A DNA stretch of 64,000 nt from Paenibacillus sp. JNUCC-31 (GTDB lineage Bacteria; Bacillota; Bacilli; Paenibacillales; Paenibacillaceae), in assembly GCF_014844075.1 (NCBI RefSeq), contig NZ_CP062165.1, forward strand, positions 7,254,001 to 7,318,000, read 5' to 3'. This document shows positions 58,201-64,000 of the stretch, piece by piece; position 1 is the first letter of the stretch, and every line of letters starts with the position of its first letter. A model generated the notes under the pieces. The model was given only the letters and a program-made list of their open reading frames with translations. It was not told the origin of the DNA and ran no database searches. The position numbers and the translations under genes are program-made.

Positions 58201-59852
58201 AAGCGGTTATGAGTGGCGGAATCATCCAAGCCACGGTTTCAAGCAAGGGCATCACCGCTATCATTGTAGAAGGACTCCACATTGATGTGCCGCTGCATCA
58301 GGTCAGAACTGCGGATACATCGGATGCTAGCTATTTCTTCGATACCCACAGTCCAATCGATGCGGTTAAAGGCATGTTGATCGTTAAGCCCGACGAAACG
58401 GTTTATGATGCTTATGTGCAGGCCAAAACGACAAAACCAGCGACAATCCATTATTCCTTGGATGGCGGAGCTACGTATACGACCATCCCGGATACGATCT
58501 ATCCGATGGAATGGTCGGTACGGGTGAACGATTTATCCCAAACCTTCACGTATTATGTGGAATCGGAAGGGAAACAGACCCGCAAGCGTACACTCTATCT
58601 GCCTGATCAGGTAACGGAAACTCCAGTCCAACCCGATGATGGGCAGGATGGTTCATCTATCATTGTAGATAATACGGAGGCGGAGACAGAAGGGGTTTGG
58701 ATAAGGGATACGACGGCTAACGACTATTACTATGATAACTATGTGTATGCCAAATCGACAGCCAGCACAGCGACAAGCAAAATGAAATGGCGGCCGGAGC
58801 TGCCGGAAAGTGTTACTTACAGTGTGTATTACAAGCTTCCGCAGATAACGGCTGCGACTGAAAATTGGGCAACGAATGCCTCATTTACCGTTTATTATAG
58901 CGGGGGCTCCGAGACAGTTACCGTTGATGAGACAACGGCCAATGGTACTTGGGTACACCTAGGTGACTATCCTTTTGCTGCAGGCGATAGTCGCTACGTG
59001 GAACTAACCAATAAGGCCAACAAGTCAAGGGTAGTAGCCGATGCGATCATGTGGGTGGATTCGAACAGGATACCGCAATTGGAATCGGCGGTGATCCTGT
59101 CCGATCGGAACGAGTTGCAAATGACTCAAACCGCACAACTGAGCGTAACCGGCTATTTGGATAACGGTTTGATCGGTGATCTGTCACAGGCCAATGTGCA
59201 GTATTTCGTTGACCGTACGGATCTGGCTGAAGTGGATAGCAGCGGTAGGTTAACCCTTCTAAATCTCGATGCGGGAACGGATCACATTGAGGTATGGGCC
59301 ACGGTCACGATTGACGGGGTGACCTTAACAACTCCTTCTTTGTCCATAACGATCAAGGACCTAACGGTTATCGTCGACAGTACAAATACAACGGGGTTGT
59401 ACACGACAGAAGGGTCTTGGAACCAAAGCAATCTAGCTGGATACAAAATTGGGGTTAAGTCGCGTTACACTACAGTACAAGGATCATCAGCAACGTGGAA
59501 AGGCCAGTTTCCGGAGGGGAAATATACGGTCTCCATCTTCAAGCTCGTCCATACGACGGCAAACGATAATCATGTCAAAGTGGAAGTGAAGCATAAGACG
59601 GGTACCGAGGTCACGTATATCGATGCAACGGTCGGCTCATCAGGTTGGGTTAATCTGGGCACGTTCGACTTTACGGGAGACGGCAGTGAGTATGTTCGTT
59701 TAACCAGGGAGACTCCTACAACGGTAGACCCGCCAACGCTTCCTGCCGATATGATCTATACAAGGGTTGATGCAGTTATGTTCGAACGTCATTCCGATGA
59801 TTCAGAGCTGCTTGCAAATGAGGTGCCAGATGAACCGACACTTTCTGAATAA
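55251..59852 (+). CDS. Giant secreted multi-domain protein with golvesin-like modules
   Basis: 1533 residues from the GTG at 55251 (AGGAG five bases upstream); the ATG at 55260 is the alternative. Signal peptide FFFIVFMLTIVIPFSLVEI with cleavage after AYA. Order: golvesin-like/Xly-type module (about 38-190, ending ITRADAVKFEG); a long catalytic-looking centre (about 200-1080) with beta-sandwich and then helical repeats (YQLTGDDQLYD-type, YRMTGDAQYLQAAKDAADSY, ELYEETQDPKYLNAAYKEA) suggesting an (alpha/alpha) toroid as in many glycosidases and lyases; a second golvesin-like module (about 1136-1270); an Ig-like domain (1273-1373); a third golvesin-like module (1372-1513, ending YTRVDAVMFERH). 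I cannot place the centre in a known CAZy family. Under the same regulatory element as the importer operon, so it probably digests that polymer outside the cell. Confidence 0.85.
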   Translation: MICMIQRKLFFFIVFMLTIVIPFSLVEIRTAYAETLPYQTIIIDDGSITINDVVTPDAGNANNGFSAPYWTTSAGVKGYNNSSSKYTDAVGRSITWNPRLEAGTARISFYKLDWADKADSNVKIEIVHNGITDVMFMDLRPSSGPSAGWVDLGEYEFSGDDTEFVRLTRTQPTTGKIITRADAVKFEGNIQQQAPPLPPLRSRTLANLSYTEKGSIENAEYKATFYEAAWDGGKSIVRDMFYKNTDTGNWVPINTVAERLEEQWVLLDGNAGSLTNYYDTMNKRWITFDGITFPDNHTAVLTDSSHGSDYDFEVNWSMAGEKPDVSFAFTPRRNGNYVIGYQSFTTEIVSGINEVLSGFRSHAKMVGTVESTSLRELSAPMSLIEKNDGSGNPLTYGVFVASEELPVEFEPTGGVTKQRLGMSLVNNEGSVQPILYAPQLDTYSQMTAESTYQFHMGLIAQKGNLYESYADILRNEYGYSAYRENVSEQSLTDAMFNMIDLLKIEPQGDDSVDYVPSPSGWWSRAKGFIDIENEDSVRTSSNAVLLGAYYLTGDDQLYDTRALPSVQYGVSRNGIGWSPTKKTVYGVPSLWKMATLPFDVSSVAAVNQMMGTTAGIGAMAQEEYLMRDPDQKDRGPVIQPLMMYRMTGDAQYLQAAKDAADSYILQHIDTPASVNISKNEFIYYYSKLWMEILELYEETQDPKYLNAAYKEAKRYATMFVARPVPDGNVTIPQPETYNYAESFHWPESGKFQYPRLKLPEDIAGGVQADRSLVSPSGLTFEAGSTTGYYRMNAQEAPFMLRLSLYTGDKLLQDIAHNAVIGRYSSYPGYYYKGFAVSQLEPDFPLEGPSGATSIYYHHIPGQLGQTMDYLISEQSLKSNGSISFPSVFETNFLWFKYHLYGNKPGQFYGNSDVWLWMPKGIIQTNDPQLNWITGESGDKFYIGLSNVSSDEVQTSIELNEQIIGFNPAQDYTVTIIRDNGTPEQAVMSGGIIQATVSSKGITAIIVEGLHIDVPLHQVRTADTSDASYFFDTHSPIDAVKGMLIVKPDETVYDAYVQAKTTKPATIHYSLDGGATYTTIPDTIYPMEWSVRVNDLSQTFTYYVESEGKQTRKRTLYLPDQVTETPVQPDDGQDGSSIIVDNTEAETEGVWIRDTTANDYYYDNYVYAKSTASTATSKMKWRPELPESVTYSVYYKLPQITAATENWATNASFTVYYSGGSETVTVDETTANGTWVHLGDYPFAAGDSRYVELTNKANKSRVVADAIMWVDSNRIPQLESAVILSDRNELQMTQTAQLSVTGYLDNGLIGDLSQANVQYFVDRTDLAEVDSSGRLTLLNLDAGTDHIEVWATVTIDGVTLTTPSLSITIKDLTVIVDSTNTTGLYTTEGSWNQSNLAGYKIGVKSRYTTVQGSSATWKGQFPEGKYTVSIFKLVHTTANDNHVKVEVKHKTGTEVTYIDATVGSSGWVNLGTFDFTGDGSEYVRLTRETPTTVDPPTLPADMIYTRVDAVMFERHSDDSELLANEVPDEPTLSE

Positions 59853-59970
59853 TAGCGGTGTTGAGGTGGCAAATACGCAATTTTCGGGAAAAGCTCCTGA
59901 CATTGATCAAGAGTACATGAATGGAAGTGGAATAACGGTCAGTGATGTTATACAAATTATTGTAAAATAA
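59853..59970 (+). other. Out-of-frame dockerin-like tail behind the giant gene
   Basis: Directly after the TAA at 59850-59852 the neighbouring frame is open to 59970 and reads NNSGVEVANTQFSGKAPDID then QEYMNGSGITVSDVIQIIVK. The end has the form of one EF-hand half of a dockerin (N-G-x-G-I-T-V-S-D-V-I-x-I-I). The frame also overlaps the last bases of the giant gene, so a one-base shift near 59845 would join the two. Either a frameshift has cut this tail off or it is coincidence. Confidence 0.4.
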
Positions 59971-59977
59971 CCCTAAG

Positions 59978-60016
59978 GGCTGAGTGGATGAGAACCATCC
60001 ATTCGGCTTTTTTTTT
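59978..60016 (+). terminator. Terminator of the giant secreted-protein gene
   Basis: GGCTGAGTGGATG (59978-59990) pairs, with wobbles, with CATCCATTCGGCT (59996-60008), then T8. From here to about 60330 I see no gene; a TGGTATGATA extended -10-like sequence stands near 60250. Confidence 0.88.
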
Positions 60017-60447
60017 CAAGAGAGAAGAACTTGTTTCGCCCACTGTTGCCATAAACATAATCAAGTATCTCCTGCTGGCTGAATAGTTATAGATGGTTTG
60101 CTGTACTACAACCAGGATTGGGCACGTGAAGATGCGGTATATTTACGATTCCGAGAACAGAAAAATAGGGCATAACGCATTTTGTCGGTGCTTATTTTTG
60201 TTAACTAAGAAGGGCATTTAACAGTGGGATGTAGTGTAAATATCTGGTATGATATAGCTAAAAATTATGGATGTGAAGGTTGCATGGCTAAATATTCTCA
60301 GTGTCGATGCGAACGAAAAATATGTGATCGACCCGGCCGTACCGCGGGGACTCCCTCTGGAGTTCCATGCCGATGAGGGATGCTGCGGAGGGTCAGCAGA
60401 AGTACGGGCAGCAGGAGCACATCGAGACGCTGCCACTATTCTCCACC

Positions 60448-61269
60448 ATGGACAAGGGCGGACGGATGACGGCGCTCCGGCCGGGACGTCGCGTCGGACG
60501 CGCGGCTCCGCTGCTGCCGTGGTTGCTCGCAGCCGCTGCACTGTGGGCTCTGACAGGCTCCGTGCCGTTCGGCGCCCTGCTCGGCCTAGCGCCGACAACG
60601 TCGATCAGCATGCTCCTCGGTCATCCGATCACGGTGAGCGTCGCTGTGGTGCTGCTGTACGTCGCGATCACTGCGACCGTCACACTGTACTCGCGAGCGA
60701 TCGAGCAGTTCGGACAGATCAGGGTCGCTGGCCTGTTTGCGACGCTCGCGGTCACAGGAGGGTTCGTCGCAGCCGCGGGAGTCCTGCTGCTGTGGACGCT
60801 GACAAGTGATCCGTCGCGATCCTTTGACCTCGAGGCCATCGCGACGTCGCCGACGATCCCGCCAGAGCTTGGCGCAGTCGTCGGGGCCAGTTTTGCCCTT
60901 TGGGCCACCATCGCGCTCCTGCGGTTGCTCGGCTCAATCGCTCACGCCCGGCGACGTCAGGCTGACATCGAGCGCCTCCGCATTGAGGGCTCGTTATTCA
61001 CCGGGACGCTAACCGCCGTGAGCTTCGAGAACAGCTGGCTCTTCGATTTCCCGATGTTCACGGTCGAGGTAGTTTACATCGTCGACGGTGCTCCTCGTGT
61101 CGTCTCTGCACACATGCGCACCAGGGCCGACCGCGTCCCCGTCGTCGGCTCGCGTATGCTCGTGCTGACCGATAATCGCGGAACCAGCTACATGGAGCTG
61201 GACCCGTCCATTGGAGCAGCAGGATTCGAGCCGGACGTGAGGAAGTACGCCGCATCGGATCAAGGATGA
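60448..61269 (+). CDS. GC-rich, foreign-looking membrane protein
   Basis: 273 residues from the ATG at 60448; the frame is open from 60367 and ATG at 60466 is a further option, with no clear Bacillus-type ribosome binding site for any. Codons end almost only in G or C, unlike every neighbour, and resemble high-GC actinobacterial genes. Four membrane helices: LLPWLLAAAALWALTG, PITVSVAVVLLYVAITATVT, AGLFATLAVTGGFVAAAGVL and ASFALWATIALLRLLG, followed by a soluble beta domain of about 95 residues (GTLTAVSFENSWLFDFPMFT, VEVVYIVDGAPRVVSAHM) that recalls DUF3592-type domains. Function unknown. Its stop overlaps a transposase remnant. Confidence 0.65.
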   Translation: MDKGGRMTALRPGRRVGRAAPLLPWLLAAAALWALTGSVPFGALLGLAPTTSISMLLGHPITVSVAVVLLYVAITATVTLYSRAIEQFGQIRVAGLFATLAVTGGFVAAAGVLLLWTLTSDPSRSFDLEAIATSPTIPPELGAVVGASFALWATIALLRLLGSIAHARRRQADIERLRIEGSLFTGTLTAVSFENSWLFDFPMFTVEVVYIVDGAPRVVSAHMRTRADRVPVVGSRMLVLTDNRGTSYMELDPSIGAAGFEPDVRKYAASDQG

Positions 61270-61512
61270 AACGTATACGGAGCTGCAGCATTTGACAATG
61301 CAGCATGAGTTCGTCACGGGAATCTTTATGCAGCCGAAGCTGTACAGTAAATGCTTTACTGGAGGAAGTGCTTGCTCATTGGAACTTTATTGCTAACGAT
61401 AATCCAGGAGGAAATGGCGGCAAGCTTGCCCGAAGTCAAATTCGTGAAAAGCTTCCCGGGAATCGGAACGAATCGGGCCGCAACTATTGTAGCTGAAGTA
61501 GGTGATGTGTAA
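61262..61512 (+). pseudogene. Fragment of an IS110-family transposase
   Basis: Two pieces in different frames. 61262-61397 reads KDETYTELQHLTMQHEFVTG, similar to the helical middle of IS110-type transposases. The better evidence is 61418-61512: EEMAASLPEVKFVKSFPGIG then TNRAATIVAEVGDV and a stop, which matches the helix-hairpin-helix core (PGIG...AA.I.AEIGD) of the transposase_20 domain. Both ends of the gene are lost. It directly adjoins the GC-rich gene. Confidence 0.7.
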
Positions 61513-61578
61513 GGGGGCAAGAACTTGTTCAGATTACCGATAAGATAAATGTCTAACTGAATTTTACAATTTCGCCTA

Positions 61579-61623
61579 CCCGGCTGCCCCTTAACTGTCA
61601 AAAGAGTTAAGTAGATGGCCGGG
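61579..61623. repeat. Nested inverted repeats behind the transposase fragment
   Basis: CCCGGC (61579-61584) with GCCGGG (61618-61623) encloses CTTAACT (61590-61596) with AGTTAAG (61605-61611). It could be a terminator-like hairpin without T run, or part of the non-coding end of the IS110-type element. The rest of 61513-61727 shows nothing. Confidence 0.4.
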
Positions 61624-61727
61624 CGGTCAAGGGGAGCATAAGAGGGAGAAGAGCAAACAGAAAAGAAAAATGAAGTTTTTGTTAGGTGCGATCACGATCG
61701 GGAGTTCACTTCAAACATATCTCTTTT

Positions 61728-62330
61728 TTATAATTGTTTCAATTGTTTAACCATAGCAGTCCAAATTCTTATACCAGTCACCCATAGCGTCAGAGCAGAA
61801 CTGAAACCGATAAAAGTAGATGTCACAATCAGGGATACATGGCTAACAGTAGCATTTATTGGTAAGAAGAAAGTAATCACGCCTAAAATACAGAGTGTTA
61901 TACCTGTACCATAATAAAACTTTTCTCGAAACAATCGAGCTAAAGGAAAAAAGTGGATACCAACAATGATTGCCATGATAGGAAAAAAAACTTCAAAATA
62001 ATTAATCATGTTACATATTACACTTGCAATAAAGATAGCAAGCCCTTCCAGACCAAAGACCCAACCAAATTTTCGATTTATGTTTCTCCTCTGTTCTATC
62101 TCTTCTGGTGTTGCAGCATGGTTCATATTACGAGCTTTACCAAAAAGTGATATCGCTCCGCCTAGTAAGATTAATGTCACAATACCTGAAAGAACAAGGG
62201 ACCAAGGATCTCCAAGTCCATGTGAACCAATAATACCAATGGAAGCCCAAACAGCCCCAAAAAAAGTCATGAACATCACACCATTTGCAGCACCAAAGAC
62301 CGCAGCTTTCGGTAATTTTACTATGCTCAT
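61728..62330 (-). CDS. Multi-spanning membrane protein of unknown function
   Basis: 200 residues from the ATG at 62330 (AAGGAG ten bases upstream); the longer frame to 62516 would overlap the promoter region. Six hydrophobic segments, for example FGAANGVMFMTFFGAVWASIG, LVLSGIVTLILLGGAISLFG and FYYGTGITLCILGVITFFLP, with short loops; no charged residues inside helices that would suggest a transporter mechanism. Similar small proteins are annotated only as hypothetical integral membrane proteins. Divergent from the MmcQ/YjbR gene. Confidence 0.75.
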   Translation of the reverse strand: MSIVKLPKAAVFGAANGVMFMTFFGAVWASIGIIGSHGLGDPWSLVLSGIVTLILLGGAISLFGKARNMNHAATPEEIEQRRNINRKFGWVFGLEGLAIFIASVICNMINYFEVFFPIMAIIVGIHFFPLARLFREKFYYGTGITLCILGVITFFLPINATVSHVSLIVTSTFIGFSSALTLWVTGIRIWTAMVKQLKQL

Positions 62331-62546
62331 TAGTTCACGACTCCTTGATCGAATTTTATATTTGTACTTATATAACCATCCTTCCTCCTTATTGTCTAGT
62401 TTTTTTAATTGTTTTCTACGCACATTATTACTGGTTTTGTTTCGTCCCACTATTATGGATGGAAGAAGGGGAACGTTCAATATATTGCAGCATGGTACTA
62501 GCAAAACAACAATCATGAATAACTTAACAGATAGGAGAAGACCAAA

Positions 62547-62888
62547 ATGAAACTAGACGAAATCGTAGAATACTGTTTGTCTTATCCAGCCTCATATGAG
62601 GATCATCCTTTTGGAGAGGGTTGGACAGCCATACGCCACAAAGGAAACGAGAAGATCTTTGCGTTAATATTTGAAAAAGATGATCATCTTTGCGTTAACT
62701 TGAAATGTGATCCTGATCGCTCTGATTTCCTTCGAAACGCATTTGAAGAAGTTAAGCCCGGATATCATATGAGTAAAGAACATTGGAATACAATCATCCT
62801 GGATGGAAACCTTCCAGAGGATGATCTTCACGATATGGTAAAACATAGTTTCGACCTGACGAAACCCAAACGTAAAGTGAAAAAATAA
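62547..62888 (+). CDS. MmcQ/YjbR-family protein
   Basis: 113 residues; AGGAG nine bases before the ATG. Typical opening DEIVEYCLSYPASYEDHPFG followed by KIFALIFEKDDHLCVNLKCDP and the central GYHMSKEHWNTIILDGNLPE, with a basic C-terminus. The fold is of the CyaY-like DNA-binding type; the cellular role of the family is not settled. Single-gene unit. Confidence 0.9.
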   Translation: MKLDEIVEYCLSYPASYEDHPFGEGWTAIRHKGNEKIFALIFEKDDHLCVNLKCDPDRSDFLRNAFEEVKPGYHMSKEHWNTIILDGNLPEDDLHDMVKHSFDLTKPKRKVKK

Positions 62889-63246
62889 TTTATAAACCGA
62901 TTAGGCAGGTACCCAATCAATTTAGCCTTGTCCAATTAAGAATTTCTGAATAATTTAAGACTGTTAGCTTCGCAAACGTTTTGCTGATGTGCGGAGCACG
63001 ATTGTTTTAAACTTTTACCCTTCATAGATTCAAAATTGCCCCCCCCCCTAGAATTCCATCGGTTAAACCCAGGGGTTTTTCCAGTGTCTATTCTAAGGGC
63101 CTGCGGTGCATAGCACGCAATACACAACGGCGAGCTAAGGTCTTTTACACGTTCTACGCATCAGATTCTAACAAGTCATACAGTTATATAGCTGGATGGT
63201 GCTAGACTCAAAGGGTATAGTACTGGTGCACAAGAGAATGGAGAGT
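62889..63246. other. Intergenic stretch with C10 run and repeat copy 2
   Basis: A run of ten C (63039-63048) stands in otherwise mixed sequence. The segment 63116-63153 is the second copy of the repeat seen at 20467-20503. A 63-codon leftward frame (62936-63127) crosses the C run; it has no ribosome binding site and no recognisable product, so I do not call it. No promoter or terminator is obvious. Confidence 0.6.
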
Positions 63247-64000
63247 TCAGGTGACATCATCAGTCACTTGCACTTCTTGCCCATATGCCTCGAATTGTGT
63301 AAGTGCAGGGAACAGAGCCGGGTCATTGGATTGAATCAACTCACTCAGTTTTACCCATTCCACTTGCTTCGGCTCCAGCAGGATCGTTTGTGCTTTACCT
63401 GACTTCACGAGAGATGCCATCTGAGAACTGCCATCGGAAAAATGCAGGGTAACCTGTTCCCAGTAATTATCATGTGGAAAATCAGCCCTCAGGTACAATA
63501 CAATCTTGTCGATCTCCACAAGGCGGCCAAAGTGAACGGTAAATTCTGCGTCTTTCCGCTGATTAATACCCCATGACTCAAATGGCCAACCTCCATGTGA
63601 ATACGTTACCGTATTGCCGTTAATCGCATTTCTGGCAGCAAACACTGCCTCACCACGAGTTTCGACATTGGCCGAAGCGTGAGGGTACAACGAGAGGTTG
63701 GTATGATGATCGTACGCATTGGCAGCAACATTTTTGTAAGAAGTAATCTCATGGAGCGCTGCAACTCTGGCAGTCAGCAGATGCATCTTACCTGTAAACG
63801 ACTTTGGTGAGTATGAGGCTTTCTTCTCATCAAAAGGGATGCTAAGGCGATACTCCTGCCCGGAATAATAGACAAATGCCGGATTTATAGCATCATCCAA
63901 CTGGATGTACAAATAAACATTGGCCTCAGAGCTTCTCAGAACAATCGAATCTCCCGGTTGGTATGGATATTCATATACCAGATGGGTATGGTTCGTATCC
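63247..64000 (-). CDS. C-terminal part of a carbohydrate-related protein, 5' end outside
   Basis: The frame is open from the stop at 63247 to the window edge, with continuous codons beyond any internal start (DTNHTHLVYEYPYQPGDSIV at the edge), so the gene begins outside. The C-terminal about 150 residues (SANVETRGEAVFAARNAING, then GGWPFESWGINQRKDAEFTV and EIDKIVLYLRADFPHDNYWE) have the pattern of an F5/8-type galactose-binding domain (loss of N-terminal context prevents more). Probably the appendix of a sugar-processing enzyme. Confidence 0.75.
   Translation of the reverse strand, partial: DTNHTHLVYEYPYQPGDSIVLRSSEANVYLYIQLDDAINPAFVYYSGQEYRLSIPFDEKKASYSPKSFTGKMHLLTARVAALHEITSYKNVAANAYDHHTNLSLYPHASANVETRGEAVFAARNAINGNTVTYSHGGWPFESWGINQRKDAEFTVHFGRLVEIDKIVLYLRADFPHDNYWEQVTLHFSDGSSQMASLVKSGKAQTILLEPKQVEWVKLSELIQSNDPALFPALTQFEAYGQEVQVTDDVT

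Noticed and set aside
60267..60809. 180-codon rightward frame beginning MDVKVAWLNILSVDANEKY
   Set aside because: The first 40 codons are low GC and the rest is the wrong frame of the GC-rich gene; it crosses the composition jump and cannot be one protein. The first part may be a gene fragment, but I cannot identify it.
62936..63127. 63-codon leftward frame across the C10 run
   Set aside because: No ribosome binding site, passes through a homopolymer, no family recognised.

Overview
The window reads as a chromosomal segment of a Paenibacillus-like Firmicute. The support is the GGAGG-type ribosome binding sites, the LicT/BglP/6-phospho-beta-glucosidase cassette with two ribonucleic antiterminator (RAT) sites, CcpA cre-like sites, YesM/YesN two-component pairs next to LplA/B/C-type sugar importers, a gdh-type glucose dehydrogenase, and large secreted proteins with copper-amine-oxidase-N and golvesin-like modules. 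The genus is inferred from these; no rRNA or tRNA is present to confirm it.

Layout. 1-4.4 kb: the end of a membrane-anchored protein, then a leftward operon of a DedA membrane protein, a PmtA-like methyltransferase, an OmpR-type regulator, its kinase, and a decayed second copy of the methyltransferase. 4.4-12 kb: GH51 arabinofuranosidase with a divergent ArsR-type regulator, then an aryl-beta-glucoside PTS operon controlled by two RAT/terminator switches. 12-24.5 kb: single genes (purine permease, glyoxalase-like protein, methyltransferase, amidohydrolase with divergent MarR regulator, glucose dehydrogenase, TetR regulator with divergent nitroreductase, small HTH protein, GNAT, mannose-type lectin, MerR regulator, CPBP protease). 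They are interleaved with relics: a yfiT-like gene fragment and a probable IS end.

24.7-38.4 kb: a carbohydrate locus. A leftward GH125 alpha-mannosidase faces a rightward importer (two permeases, lipoprotein) and a GH130 enzyme. A membrane-bound AraC-type regulator (leftward) separates this from a tightly overlapping five-gene operon: metallo-deacetylase-like enzyme, PLP ammonia-lyase (DgaE-like), KDGP aldolase (DgaF-like), PfkB kinase and GntR/UTRA regulator. Together these suggest intake of mannose-containing oligosaccharides and breakdown of an N-acylated amino-sugar acid.

38.6-44.2 kb: a secreted copper-amine-oxidase-N/PKD protein followed by an accessory SecA (SecA2) ATPase and a 5'-truncated reductase gene. 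44.4-60 kb: a second import/regulation locus (two permeases, lipoprotein, YesM kinase, YesN regulator, FAD oxidoreductase, SGNH hydrolase) and, as a separate unit, a very large secreted multi-domain protein. Both units start with the same promoter-proximal element (TAAGAAATTCTT about 42 bp before TGCTAATATA), which ties them into one regulon of unknown substrate.

60.3-64 kb: a GC-rich, actinobacterial-looking membrane-protein gene next to an IS110-type transposase remnant, then a small membrane protein, an MmcQ/YjbR protein, a stretch with a C10 run and a diverged copy of a repeat first seen at 20.5 kb, and the 3' part of a leftward gene that leaves the window.
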